NCBI RefSeq assembly: GCF_022965805.1
Contig: NC_133118.1
Coordinates: 6,107,057-6,171,056, forward strand
Origin: Primulina eburnea
Lineage: Eukaryota > Streptophyta > Magnoliopsida > Lamiales > Gesneriaceae
Direction: 5' to 3'
Length of the DNA: 64,000 nt
A model generated the notes under the pieces. It was given only the letters and a program-made list of their open reading frames with translations, was not told the DNA's origin and searched no databases. Shown one piece after another: positions 1 to 12,467 of this stretch. Position 1 is the stretch's first letter; each line of letters opens with the position of its first letter. Position numbers and translations under genes: made by a program.

Positions 1-300
1 AGGTTCTCAAACCTACTGCCATGGGCTCTCCTAGACCCATGGTCCAACCTATTATCGAGGAGGTCGATGATTAAGTTCACTAAAGAGGAGATGGAAGTGG
101 CTGCAACTTTCGAATGGAAAGCCACATTGCAGCATCTGGTGAATGAAGTACAATCTCAGGAATTATGGGACATTGACGGAACTGAAATAATATTTGAGGA
201 GGAATGTGGAGGTAGCGAGGAAGATGAGTTAAAAATGAAGGATTTAATCTTAGCTCCGGCTCAGATGAAAGATCGACAGCCGGATACAGATGTTTTATAA
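1..300 (+). CDS. Possible C-terminal exon of an unidentified gene (5' truncated by window)
   Basis: One frame is open from base 1 to a TAA at 298-300. The encoded 99 residues are hydrophilic and increasingly acidic, with a Glu-rich stretch (IIFEEECGGSEEDE) and a preceding segment that looks helical (residues 26-50). An in-frame Met lies at 67, but the frame is open upstream of it, so this is more likely the end of a longer gene whose earlier exons lie left of the window. I do not recognise the family. A competing frame (start 3) is also open for 23 codons to position 71. The bases after 300 look like a 3' UTR. This is an inference from one open frame and composition only. Confidence 0.33.
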   Translation, partial: RFSNLLPWALLDPWSNLLSRRSMIKFTKEEMEVAATFEWKATLQHLVNEVQSQELWDIDGTEIIFEEECGGSEEDELKMKDLILAPAQMKDRQPDTDVL

Positions 301-2160
301 GATCGAATAGATGAGAAATGTTGTACAAAGTAGGCTGGATAGCCACTTTGGCTAATTTTGAGATATTGACTCGTAGAAAGTTTCTGTAATATGCGAGGAA
401 TAGGCTTTTAAGCCATTCTCCGCTGAATTTGTTTGCAAATAGTGATGGAGCATCTGTGAATAAAAAAAAAAAAAATTGCTCATGGAATCCTTTGCAGCTG
501 ATGTATTTTTAAGAGAAGAATGTGTTGTCTTGATAGGCGAATTGATGACATGTAGAGTACGTTTATTACATATTTTGATACTTTGATGGTGTTTGGAAAG
601 TATGAGTGATAATGAGCAATGGTGATAACATGTTGTGATAATATTGAAGAAAACATGCTATTTAGCCGTTGTTCTTAATTTATTTTACAGAAATCCGAGC
701 AGAGTTTCCCCTGTAAACTTGACATCCCAGGAATACAAATACATGAAAACAAATCCCAAGCAGCATCTATAAGGTAAACAACATGTTTCCAAGAACAAAG
801 TTTGGCTTTTAAGCCACTTTTTCAACTCTACATATCAAAAAAAAAAAAAAAACTTACCAAATCATGGCAAACAAGTGCAAAAAGTTACAGCTATTGTCCC
901 TAGTCTGCATGTTTTATTTCCTCTCAATGTCCATGACACTCCACACGTATATTCTCAGCTGGTTGCAGGGATATTCATCAAAGTTTGGTAGTTTTCTTTT
1001 TGATAGGCCAGCGGCACTACCACGAGGAATTTTCATCTCTATTGGTCTTTAAGGTATTTTCTTGTATTGTCTTTTGAGATAAACTCTCGATTTCTCCAAC
1101 TATGTTCCTGCGAAATAAATGGGACCAAGTGATGAATAACAGAGTGTTGATCAATAAACTATGAATGCTCAAATAATAGTGCAACATAACAGCGAGGAAG
1201 AAGAGCATCTACTAAGCATGATGGAGGATGGCCAAGTGAATGACAGTTGGGTGATTTATACATACCTCATTTCTATCTTCTGAAATCCATCACACTATGC
1301 CATCTCAATCAGAGCCAATTTATACAGTGCTAGCTAATGATTTGGGCCAAAGAAAAGCAACTCATGTGGTTGTGTTCTCAATATGAAGATTACAGAAGGT
1401 GCACTAGCCATAGGCCAAGCTCTGAATATGTACAGCAAGGTAGTCGCTTTGTTGAAGTGCAACATCCATTGTGAATTATCAAAAACTCATTCAGACATAT
1501 TCACAAATATCTTGGGTGCAGCATGAAATGTGTCAAATTCTACAATGTTTTGGTGATAGAGGATTGGGAAAAATGGTGCAACATACCTATCTTGAGAAGG
1601 TGTGGCTTGGGAAAAATGGTGCAACATACCTATCTTGATAAAGCCCATTGGAGTTGCTGTTGGCCCAGTGAAAGAATGTTGCGGCCGGTTACATCCATTA
1701 CCCAAGATGGAAAACGTGGAGTGATCGTGGAATATGGTGGAAACTTCCCTGTGGAGTGTGACAAAAGCAGATGGAGGAATCAGAAAGTGCCACCGACAAA
1801 TCAACACAAAAAATCTATATCAAAGCTTCTTCAAATTCTCTTATTAGCAGTTTTTGTATTTTCAATTTCCCTGCAGTCAAGTTTCTTGAATTTTTGCATA
1901 TTCCTCCAACCTTTTGTTGTTAAAATGTCGTTCATGTTCATAACAACATAATTAAATTTGATGTTGTTAATGGATTTTCTCTACAATTTCATTATATTCT
2001 TCAGTTTAATTTTTTCACTTCGAAGCCATTTCGAAGGAGTTAGAACTTACGACCGAATCGAGATTCACAACGCTTGATTAGAAGTCAGATTATTTAACAA
2101 ATTCGGCACGAACACATGCCTGGCACGCCCCGCAAATTTCGTGATAAACAATTATTATTA
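301..2160. other. Non-coding, AT-rich intergenic or 3' UTR sequence
   Basis: No reading frame here shows a recognisable domain. Short A-runs occur near 463 and 839. The frame at 1523-1951 is open largely because of a local duplication and has no protein-like features I recognise. I see nothing else in this stretch. Confidence 0.5.
1564..1638. repeat. Short tandem duplication, 43-bp period
   Basis: A 32-bp string beginning TTGGGAAAAATGGTGC occurs at 1564 and again at 1607, separated by 11 unique bases. The two copies are identical. It looks like a simple local duplication. Confidence 0.8.
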
Positions 2161-2440
2161 TGAATATTGATATTAATATTAATATTATCATTAATAATAA
2201 TAAATAATAATAAGTTTTGGTTTGAGAAAATATCCGAATCCGTCATCGTCTCGAGATATTAATATTTTTGAAACAGGGATAAGGACGAGGATGAGAAGTT
2301 GATCCCCAAAGTTTCGGGCTTGGGGATTCCCCGAACTCGAAAAAACGAGGATCGGGACGGGTATGGGGTGAGGATAGAATTTGGGGACGGGGATGGCAAA
2401 CCCGCCCCCGCTCCGTCCCATTGCCATCCCTACGAAGGAG
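2150..2440 (-). repeat. Dispersed repeat with GGGATGGCAATGG head and TTA-rich tail
   Basis: Read on the minus strand the segment starts near 2435 with GTAGGGATGGCAATGG, runs through G/C-rich text, and ends in a TTATTATTATT tract near 2195. The leading motif is one I associate with interspersed plant repeats, and the simple-sequence tail suggests a retroposed non-autonomous element. It carries no coding sequence. Boundaries and class are uncertain. Confidence 0.35.
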
Positions 2441-2477
2441 CGTCACCATGAAGTCATTCAACTGAGTTAGGGAGTAA

Positions 2478-2930
2478 AAAAAGCTTGACGTGATAACATA
2501 TGTGTCGCTCTATTCATCGTACGTCGCATATGTTTGATCGATATGAAATTAGCCAGCTCTAACAAGGACTAGATTTCCAAAGCCAAGACACTGAACGGAC
2601 CAAGCTCATCGAGAGGAGAAATAACCATCCGAATATGATCCAATGAGTCCAAAAAAATACATAACGTAAACAAAAGTCCAAACCACTTTTCATTGCCAAC
2701 AACTCTGCACCTGTAACGGATCCTGGAAATCTGATAGGAGTGGCAAGTGCTCTCCAAATCAACCCCCGATCATCTTGCACCACAATCCCAATACTGAATC
2801 TGTTATTTTCCATGTAAAAACCTGCATCCACGTCTAAAATGAGATGGTTCGGGGACGGAGGAGACCACGTTTGTTCTGCCACCTGCTGAACCGCCGGGCC
2901 TCCCACAAAAAATTGCAAAACATTCAAAAT
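2478..2930 (-). pseudogene. LINE-type RNase H-like domain, frameshifted remnant
   Basis: The minus-strand frame gives the opening of the plant RNase H-like domain found at the end of non-LTR retrotransposon polyproteins: a first-strand Asp in LILDVDAGF, then FSIGIVVQDDRGLIW, then the acidic AELLAMKSGLDF helix. After that the frame is lost. The continuation (SLDHIRMVISPLDEL) and the C-terminal KHMRRTMNRATHMLSRQA, which matches the R..N..AH.LA signature of these domains, are read in other frames. At least two frameshifts are needed. No LINE reverse transcriptase is present beside it, so this is a short, dead, 5'-truncated insertion or a decayed host copy of such a domain. Confidence 0.6.
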
Positions 2931-2949
2931 TCCCTTGCTTAAAAACAAT

Positions 2950-3509
2950 TATCTTTTTCAATAATAATAACATTTAGATAGCTTATCAAAAGCCTTACGA
3001 AAAAATTATGATGTTAACAGAGGTTTTTTCATATTTTTTAATATAAATAATAAAAACAGAGAGAACAAAAAAAAATTAATAAAAAAAAAACAGAGAGGAC
3101 ATAAGAAACACTGCAGTATTCACCTAAAGTTTAGATTCTGCATTATGGCCTTATGGGTATGAATACAACGATTTTATTGACAAATGAGTAACTAATATGC
3201 AACAACATCACTAGCCCAGAGCAATGTCGCGATACAGCAAGATGACTACTTCGATTCCCTATACCTATAATTATATTTAAAAATGTCACTACACAAAAAA
3301 ATTTCTAAGTTTCCAAGGTTCAGCACCATGATCCAAACAAGAGAATATATCCAAGCGCTGAGACTGTTCATGAATGTCGTCGATTCACGTGAACGATGGA
3401 GATGTTGAAACCCCAGTTCACTAGGCTCCAACTGCACTCCATGGTTGCCGCCCGGACAAAAATGATCCAAGAAACTGGCTGTTATCTCTAATTATGTACA
3501 GTGTCTTTT
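2950..3509. other. Intergenic sequence and probable 3' UTR of the SERAC1-like gene
   Basis: This is AT-rich and has no supported coding sequence. The part next to 3510 should be transcribed as the 3' UTR of the minus-strand gene. I did not identify a clear poly(A) signal. Confidence 0.45.
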
Positions 3510-6500
3510 TTAAGTATAGTGTGATTTCAGCTTTTGTATGAACTCTAAAGTGTCTTTATAAGAAGGATCGCCACGGCTCAAAGGCTTGCAAGAATTTATA
3601 TGATCTGTTGAATCCAACACCTGAAGAGGAACAACAAATTGCAAATCAGTGTTCAACATAAAATATGAAATTTAACATATTAATGTGGCATTTGGCAATT
3701 GGATCCAATCCTGGTTTGTATGATTATGCTCTGAATATGGATGCAATCTTGATTGAAGCTGATTAAGATCTGAATCAAACAAATTTGAAATAAATCATTT
3801 GTTTTATTAGTTATCATTGATGTTACGAATTTCATGATCATGTTACACTATTTCTATACATAAAAACAAGACTGTAGTGAGATGATTTTATTACATATAT
3901 CTTTTGGAATGAGAACCGCGTACAGCGTAAATTCGGACTTTGATAGAAAAATGACGATCCTATTGGATCTGAATTTGAACAAGTAAACTAAAAGTTTTGA
4001 TTCAGGTCCAGGAGTACATACATCCGAATCCAACCCATAGATTACCCCATCAAAATATGAAGCTAAAATTTTGCACTGCCGCCCTTCCCGTCGCTAAAAT
4101 GACCAAGATTTAGCATGCTTCCCACTAAGTGATGAGTTTTTCAATCAATTGCAATATAAAATTATAAAAATATAAAGATGCACAGAAAAAGCATATATAT
4201 ATATTTTTTTTAAAAGCAAACTCAATTTCACGTGCACTCTGAAGAGCTCGGAGTTGCACACTTCCACCCAGATTCCCTATCACATAATCACGTGTTCACT
4301 CAACTTCTTACTAGTACAAGTATGAAAAGCAATCTACTATTGAGGTAAATCTCAGATGTCTGTAACATGTTAGACACCATAATGATAACAATTCAATTAC
4401 GCGATGCTGAACGCTAGACATATGCCTCAAAAGTTTAGACTGAAAAGGTAAATAATGAAATAGCCAATACTTACAACAAGTTCACCAAATCCAGGATACG
4501 CTGATTCCAAGGGTACAATCTCCATTCGAAATGCCCACCCTCCATAACCTTCAACAATTGGGGTTACCTTGGTCTGCCAAAACGTAGATAGACATCAAAT
4601 CAACAAATGATTGGCACGAAATGAATTAATGATTCAGACAAAATGTAGGTAACTACCTCACAGAAACTGAGGACATCAAGCAACCTTTTCTTGTGAAGTT
4701 GACGGACAAAATCATTAAGCTCAACTAACCGTGGAGATCCACTTCTTAGTTCTCCTATCTGGTGACAGCAAAAACAATCCACATCATCTCAATACTCGCA
4801 GTACATTACTAGTTATGCAACAAGGAGATAAACTTCAATCACACTTGCGAAGAAAAGGGGGGATAATTTAAAGGACAGCACACATGAGAATGCAAAATAC
4901 GAACAGTAGGTGCAGGACGCAAAACGAGACCCATACGCCATGGCATGTCTGCAAGTTTGCTACCAAAATGTGGACAACTGTAGAACACCTAAAACATACA
5001 TGCATAAGGAACCTTTTAGCGCAAACTTAATTTATCTAACAGAAAGGTGAACACGCATAATTTAATCAACTGCAGAAACACATACAATTCCTATGGTATT
5101 ATTAACAAAATTGTCCTTGTTTTCTGTCCTTGCTTGAAATAACATCTGCTTGACCACCAAGCCTCCCATGCTGCAAAAAGAAAGAAATTTATGACATAAA
5201 TTCTCAGTAGGCAAATGCCAAATGTATCACAATTTTCCACAATGCGGAGACATGGGATGAAAATCATCTGTGATATCTTGTCATATCACGGAACAACTCC
5301 GATATGGAGGTTGACTGAACCAACTATAGTCAACTACAATAGGAATATTCTAAGTAATTGTTTTTTATTTCTGAAAAATAAACAAATTCAACAAACCAAG
5401 CCTGTAAAAATACTGTTCTACAGGTTCAAGTCTGTATCTCAGGCAAACAGAAGAAAAATCTTCCTGTACATAGTTGTGGAGTCTAACAATAAATTTTCTA
5501 CACCTGCCTGACTTCATGAATCTCCTTGACGTCTTCCAAATATCAATACCATTCATTAATTCATTCAAGCTCTTTCGAAATTCAGAGTCCTATGTAAAAG
5601 AGAATTGAATATGGGTGCTATATTGTGCTATTATTTTATTTAAGTGATTTGCTTGCCACCTCCTATCTAAGACAGGTTTCTCTTTTTCTATAGACATAAA
5701 CATTAATTATAAACATAATAAATACAATTCATTAAAGTAGAATTGTATATATTGAAGCAAAAAGTAAGAATGTGAGTTAAACATCAATTTTCCTAAGAGA
5801 AATTGTGTATGCGCAGCAAGATGGGAGCTTGCCTATGAGTAACAAATACAACTGGTCGATCCCCAATGCCTGCAGCAACAAGTTTTTCCAACATCATGGA
5901 GCTAACTTCCTGTAAATTGCGAAGAAAGCAGAACAGCTAAACATCTAAATAGACCATAGCATAAAGTGAAAATAAGAGAAGCAAACCAAAATGACTGGTG
6001 AAAAAAATAACAAAATTAAAAGAAAATTAAAAGTCAATTCTAAGAATTAGACAAGCCCCAAACAGTTATTTCACTTGACTGTCATCTCAAGGAACTAATA
6101 AGCATAAATAGAGCACAACATTGTCCTCGTATAATTCATTGTAAGGCTATACAAAGTAGAATTTCTATCTAACCAATTTATGGATCACATTTTATACCTA
6201 CTATCACACCCCATTTATCTGTTTTGTATCCAGTAGAAATTTAAGTAGCTGTGAGTTGTGGTGGTATGAAGAAAAAAGGTTTGGTATCAGCGAGGGTTAA
6301 TCATTTGTGGTTCATTTATTTACACAAGACAAGGTTACTGTGCTATGGTAAACAAATACAGACACGCTGTTATTTGGTAAATGATTAAGTACCAAATGTT
6401 CAGTAACTTATCTACATAATTGCTAAAACACAAGCACCTGAAGAGGTAGGCTTGCTCCAGACCATTGAGTAAGATTTGTCTGCATGTATCATTGGCTCAA

Positions 6501-9500
6501 AAGTCAGAGTTCGAAAAAGTAAACAATAATCCCCCAAAAGATCTCTTAATCCAAGTATCCAGCTTCTTAATCTGATTAAATAACTCAACTTTGATGGTAG
6601 CATATTGTTGAAATAAATCCAAGAAACTGGAGTAGTTTAAACACGGTAATGAGTTAAATAAGACAACTTGAACCTTGTATTTGAGGCTAAACAAGCGGGC
6701 ATTGGGGAAGTCAGCTGCAAGCCATTCTCCAGGCCAAAATGTTCCTTGTTTGCCAGCCTCTTCGTCAATCTTTTCGACAAGGCCAGACTTTGTTGATGAC
6801 TTGTCCTCAGATAACCGCCAAGTTTTGAAGGGACCTCCACGAAGGCCATGGACAAAAACGACGTCCAATGGAGGAACCTCCATTTCCGAGCTGTTTCTTG
6901 TTCCGGGTGTGGAAGCAGGAGATTTGTCATCTTGTGAAGATTTGGTATGTGACCTATGTTCTGTATCAATGGCATCATCATCAGCTGGCGACGTGTCAAC
7001 AAAGTTTGGTGCTTTTTTCTCTATACATTTCCAGTGAGGCAATTCAGGATTAATTAAAAATATCATATCAGAATACCGAGGGCAGGACCGCTTTTTGTTT
7101 AAAGAACCACTTTCAGAAGCATCGTCATTTTCAGAGATCCAACAAGCTGGATCACTACAAAAAGCATTCAAGAGTATTGCCCTGGCATAACTCTGAATTT
7201 TAAGGTCATTACAACCAGGAATATGCCCTGTAGCACATTCCTCGAGCCATTTACACAAAGATTTATCATCTACAATTGCTTTCTGGATGTCAGGAAGAGC
7301 TGAAAGTACAGTAAGTAGTCGAGCTGCATGCCTCCGAATATGAGCTGTAGCAGGAACTCTTATATTAGATGGGTCATATGCATCATCAACAGATGAATCA
7401 GCAGGGGAAGATGGCAATCGCTCCTGTGCCTCTAGATCTCGTGATGCATCATATGCTTCAATTGCAGCTAGTTGCTCGTAATCATCTTCCAACAAAAGAC
7501 GTCTAAGCAAACACAACACTCCGCACTCGGCTATTTTGTGTTGACAAATGGGATCTTCAGCACATATTTCTGCTAGAGCTTTGATGCCTTTTAGAGTGGC
7601 CAAAGCAGAATCTGCAGCAGTAATTTTTGGTGCTTTGTCCTTCTTAAGATTCTTAAATGGTCCTGCAAAGGGTTCGAGGCAGAAAAGCTCAGCTAGTGGA
7701 AACATATCGTCATTGTCAGTGGCCATTCCAAGTTGCCTTCCTGCTAAGCTAACAACAGCATTCGCCAACTGACTTGCGGTCTGGGTAGCTGAAACAACAT
7801 TCGACAGATCAATTTGAGTCTGCAAGGAAGAAAACTTTCACAAAATCATGAGAATGACCAAAATAATTTGATGGAATCAATTTTTAGTAAAAACAGGATG
7901 GTATCGATATTTATTCAAAACAGGATACGTAAATCTATGCGATCAATAACTCCAGTGTACAATTCATCAACAGACCTTCACTTTATCACTATCAAGCTGG
8001 GCACTTCCCTTTGTTAATGTTGCTTTCCTGCTGCTCAGAGTATCTGTCAGCATAACAGTCAACCATCCTTGAGAAATTGGTATCGAGGATGGCCCATAAT
8101 CTTCGAGAATGTGTGAGAGGATATTTATTGCCGATGAACGAATTGTGTCAGAAGAAACTTTGCCAAATATCCAAGGAAGTAAAATCGCTGACCATTTTTG
8201 ACTCTCTTCAAGAGACATATGCAGTTCCCTGGAGCATAATAATTTCAAAGCTTTTGACAATGATTCTTGGACAGGTTTATGCATCACCGTTCGCTTAGCA
8301 GCATCCCTCATCAAATGAAGACCTTTATCCATCACTACTTCCTGAGCTTCAGGGCTTCTCTCAATGGAAACCAACAATGCAGATAAAGCCACTTGAGCCA
8401 AAGGTATGTCCTGAGTTTTGCTAGCTTGAGAAATAGTACAAAGAAGGCTTGAACCCCATTCAGAAATTGAATCATTTAGAGGCAGATTTTGGTCCTCTAA
8501 GAGTAACTGAGCCACCAAGCTCCCATGCCATCTCACTGATCTCTCAGGTGCCATCAAAGCGCTCATAACCGCATGCCCATCTCGATCTAGTTCTTGAATA
8601 TGAGACCTATTACCTGCAGAAGCCATTGCCCAGTTCGCTAGTGCCCATGCCGCAAATGGGACAGCCACATGTTCAGAATGCAAATCATCCCAAAGGCCAG
8701 GAACAACAGCAGAAGACAATTTAGCTTGTGCAGGAGAGGCTTCACTTATTTTGTTGAAGAACAAATTCTTTGGCACCAATTTTACTGTCCTGAGGTCACT
8801 GGCATCAGAATGCTCCATTTCTGCAACTCCATTAACTCCTGAAAAGCCCAAAACTGTGGTACCTCCAAGAACCTTAATTCCGATACCCTTCAATCCTGTT
8901 CCACCATTATTATCATCTCCGTCCTCATGCAGCTCATCCCAGTGCATGCCTCCCTCGATCACTTCGATAGCTGCTGCAATATCTCTAGTTTCGGCATTCT
9001 CTGGTAGCAATGGCTTGAAAGTTATTTTCTCCACACTGTCACAGTTGGAAGTAACAACATCCATAATAGCAGCCACAAGCATGCTCCTACCTTTCAAAGA
9101 AGTAGAAACATCGAATGAACTACGTCTTGGTTGCTGCTTCACAGAAACACGGTATATAAGAGCCAATAAAACCAAGAGGCTCCAAAAAAATTGGTACTTG
9201 CGATTCCTCCACAATTTGGGAGTAAGCCATCCCACATAGTCAATGATAGATAAAACAAACATCTACAGAAGTTATACCCAGAAATGATGGGGCTCTGACA
9301 AAGCCAAGGACATCTCCTTTGAAGTAAAGTTTTTAACAAAGAAGCAGTTTGTCACGTGTCTATCATTTACATAATGGAAACGACAATAGTACACAAAGTC
9401 TCTAAAATTGTGACTCGAAGAGAAAGAAAAGAATTGGCATTCAAGGTTCCAAATTTCTGAACACTGATACTTCAATCGGAGCTAAAAATTTTAAATAAAC

Positions 9501-10446
9501 CAAATAGCATTAGCGTTTCCCAAATGATTGGACTGCTATGAATCAGACAGATAAAATATTTTCCCTTGTAAGCACATTGCAGGATCATCTACCACACAAT
9601 GCTCAAACATACAACAATTCCATCAATCTAAGTATACTTTTGAGAACAGAAACACATGCATAAAACATGAAAAAATCAATGAAATCAACAAACATAACCG
9701 CTTACGTTCTTTGATCGCCGAGGTTGAGCAGAGAAAATAAATTTCAACAAATAAGGAACAGCATGAGGCCGTGCAAAAACCTCCTGGCACACATTTGGAT
9801 CCGCAATCAAGTACGCTAATGCCCTGGCGGCTTCAGACTGCGTCCCATTACCCTCCTTGGGCACCGCCACAGTTTCCAACAACCAATCGATCACAGCACC
9901 GCCTCCGGCACCAACTATGGCAGCCCTCCGGCTCTCGCTCACCGCTACAATATCTGCCAACAGCGCCGCCACCCGCAGCTCGAACCCCGCCCTAACCTCA
10001 TGGTTCGCCGACGACATCACCGACCTCAGCGACTGCCACAAAACCGACGCCGCCACGCTGGTCTGCTTCATCTTATGCAATACTCTATTAAAAGATTCGT
10101 TGTATCTTTCGACTGCAATTTCGAGTTCCTCGTACATCAATCTCGTTCTCTTCCAATGGTCCGAAGGGGCCTCGTTTTGGGAGGTTGTCAGGGTGTAGGA
10201 GGCAAGGAGTACGGTGGAGGTGATGGCGGCGGCGATGGAAATTTTGGAGAAAGAGGAGTAGGACGACGACGGGGAGGGGAGTGGAGCGGGACGGTGATTT
10301 TGGAGAATAACTGGCGGCGGTGGAGGGACAAGGCTGGCATCCTTGAAGGGTTCAGAATTGGAAGAAAACACACGGCGGAAGAGCGGGAGGCGAAGATTCC
10401 GGCGATAGAATCGGTAGAAACGTAGCATTACGGAGAATTTTGCCAC
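3510..10446 (-). CDS. SERAC1: SERAC1-like armadillo/alpha-beta hydrolase protein (10 exons, 1214 aa)
   Basis: Exons in transcript order are 10446-9706, 9133-7976, 7819-6674, 6479-6438, 5909-5833, 5170-5086, 4988-4905, 4758-4657, 4573-4475 and 3620-3510. They total 3645 bases, exactly 1215 codons including TAA. All introns are GT-AG except the fifth, which is GC-AG. The N-terminus is Arg-rich (residues 1-30) with a hydrophobic segment at about 69-86, suggesting mitochondrial or ER-membrane targeting. Residues of about 100-900 are helical and armadillo-like. The hydrolase fold follows: VFVHGLRGG (His957-Gly958), the nucleophile Ser1055 in THSMGG, SCPHFGSKLAD, and a probable catalytic His1185 in STDHINSC. 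Animal SERAC1 acts in phosphatidylglycerol remodelling at mitochondria-ER contacts; plant members are poorly studied, so lipid remodelling is an inference. The start is the first Met of the only suitable frame. The exon 2 acceptor (CAG|CAA at 9133) is the least certain junction. Confidence 0.93.
5171..5832 (-). other. GC-AG intron inside the SERAC1-like gene
   Basis: On the minus strand the exon ends CATAG and the intron starts GCAAGC. It ends TTTTTGCAG before CATGGGAGG. The split codon AG|C restores Ser1055 of THSMGG, the hydrolase nucleophile. No GT lies near the donor that would keep the conserved protein sequence. Open frames inside the 662-base intron (for example 5365-5568 minus) match nothing I recognise. 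Confidence 0.85.
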
Positions 10447-10677
10447 ATCGAATCGTGTTTCATGTTATCTATGTATGATCACAACAAAGTATGTCGCCGG
10501 AGAGTGAGGGGCAATTTGGGAAATACGGGTGAAAGAATAAGAATGCAATTTTTTTAATCAAATAATTAATATCATTTTTAAAATTTTAAAATTTTATGGT
10601 TAAAAATTTTGTCTTGGTTTGGAAGTGTTTGTTTGTTAATGGTGTAATTATAAAAATATTATAATGATATTAATTAT
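10447..10677. other. Upstream region of the SERAC1-like gene
   Basis: This holds the presumed 5' UTR and promoter of the minus-strand gene. It is AT-rich beyond 10540. No TATA element stood out convincingly. Confidence 0.4.
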
Positions 10678-10820
10678 GAGCAGTTCTCTTGTTATACGAT
10701 CTCATGAATTTTTATTTATGAGATTGGTCAACACTACCGATTTTCACAATAAAAAGTGATACTTAAGATATCCGTTTCACACAATACGACCCGTGAAACC
10801 GTCTCACACAAGTTTTTGCC
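10678..10820 (-). mobile_element. MITE-like element, copy A
   Basis: Flanked by ATTAATTAT (10669-10677) and ACTAATTAT (10821-10829), a 9-bp target duplication with one mismatch. Read on the minus strand it starts GGCAAAAACTTGTGTGAGAC and ends in a diverged ...CTGCTC, matching copies B and C. It is the most diverged of the three. It carries no coding sequence. Confidence 0.7.
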
Positions 10821-10829
10821 ACTAATTAT

Positions 10830-12296
10830 TCAGTTATATGATTTGGATCGCAAATTGATAAAACGATAAATATAAGACTAAAAATGTCACATTACAAAAC
10901 TGAAATTGAAATTTTGTCGATAAAGCATTGGATCTAGTAATCTTAGTATAACATCTCGTTAACCTCTTTTGTTTAATTTCCATTAAAAATGGAATATTTT
11001 CAATCTTTTATGGTATTTGATAATTGATTTATTTAGTTAAAATATTTTTCAACTAGTACTGTTATTTTTACCTAATTATTAAAATTTTTAAAAATAAATT
11101 TTACTTTAAATCGGTTTAGATTAGAACAAAAATAGTAAACGAAAGCAAAACCGAATTTAAGATATTCGTTTTTTATTCCGCATTTTTCTTTTTTGTTTGA
11201 AATCTCCCATTTCGGTCAAACACTTGATCTAAAAGCAAGAAAAGTTATTTAAGAAAACTTATTTAAAATTCAATATTTTCTTTTGTTGTTGGAAATTTAA
11301 TAAAATTATTGTGGTAATGAAATCTCGATGGCAGATAAGAATAGTAAAATTTGAGGCTAGTGTTGAATATTATGTCTTTAAGAAAAATTTGTTTGACTCT
11401 AATATTTTGGTGGTAGACGATCTTCTACCAAGATATAATAACACTAAGAAAATCACAAGTTTTATAACCAAAAAAAAAAAAAAAAATAGAATAGACTCTC
11501 TTTCTTTAAGAGTAAATAAGTTCAAACAAAACAAATGAATAATGTATTCATAAAAAAACATATTTCAGAATGACATTTGATCCTATATTTAATATTATTA
11601 AATTAATATGCAGGGACATGTTGTTTCATAAATTAGGTGTCTCTTAATCAAAAATTCTAATGAATAAATCAAATATCATCATCTGGAAATGCACTGATCC
11701 ATGAAAAAGCTCACATCGGATTCCAAACAGCATTTTGGGTAACAAGACGCAACTTTATGGGTGCTTGGGAGCCTCCCTTTCACCTGGACAACAAGCCAGT
11801 ACATACAACATTCTAACAATCTCTCGTATGAATGAAATTAATGCATGAACTGCATCAAGAAAATGTATTTTTTGGCTTTAAACATTCCTTGATAGAATAC
11901 TATTGGATTTACTAGGTCACCAATTGAAAATTATGCATTGAAATTTTTGTAGGTTTGTGTAAAACCAGAAAACTATACATACACGATAACTTCTTTATAA
12001 TTTTCTTTTGGTTTTCCGTTGTGTCTGTTTGTCCATGGAACACATATGGCTTCATAAGTATTTTGTTGAGGTTGCACGTCCTCGCACTTACAAATGTGGT
12101 CTCTTTTTAAGAGTATGTTATCATACTTTGTCTCTTACAAGCAAATGAACCGTTAAAAGTACAAAACTTATACTCACTACATTTGCAGGAAAAAATATTT
12201 TTTGTCCTAGGACTGAGAAATGAGTAATTCCCCGATGCTAGATGGAAAGATATTGGGACCTCCAATCAGCAATGTTGGGTTTTCACTACGAAAATT
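10830..12296. other. AT-rich intergenic DNA, 3' flank of a Copia remnant
   Basis: No supported gene. A segment near 11328 (GGCAGATAAGAATAGTAAAA) resembles one near 14039, so a dispersed repeat is shared between the two places. The part from about 11640 to 12290 may be LTR or 3' sequence of the minus-strand Copia remnant that follows, but I could not fix boundaries. Confidence 0.4.
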
Positions 12297-12465
12297 TTAT
12301 TTTTTAGGTTTTAAACTCATTCCTCTTAACAAGCTATACACATGGTCTATATTCAAGGCTTTCGTAAATTGATCTAATAGTTTATCATCTGATTTGACAT
12401 AATCAATAATGATAACTCCATTTGAGATCAATTATCGAACAGTGGTATAAGCTCCAAAATACGAT
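12297..12465 (-). pseudogene. Ty1/Copia polyprotein C-terminus (RNase H end) remnant
   Basis: The minus strand reads ISNGVIIIDYVKSDDKLLDQ, then FTKALNIDHVYSLLRGMSLKP, and a stop at 12297-12299. This is the characteristic end of Copia pol, with the IDYVKS...D..TK.L signature. It is cut off on its N-terminal side at about 12466, immediately where a Tekay-type LTR begins (TGTAACCC at 12468). That places the LTR insertion after the Copia insertion. Only the last ~50 residues remain. Confidence 0.65.
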
Positions 12466-12467
12466 AA

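Noticed and set aside
5215..5568. Frames inside intron 5 of the SERAC1-like gene on both strands
   Set aside because: They match nothing in the hydrolase family and would interrupt the THS-MGG junction.
6497..6673. Extension of SERAC1-like exon 3 beyond 6674 as one long 442-codon frame
   Set aside because: The frame is open by chance into the intron. The conserved sequence continues TNLTQWSGASLPLQ from a separate 42-base exon at 6479-6438 with correct splice sites.
9857..10425. Plus-strand frames opposite SERAC1-like exon 1
   Set aside because: They are shadows of the GC-richer coding exon on the minus strand, with low-complexity Arg/Gly content.
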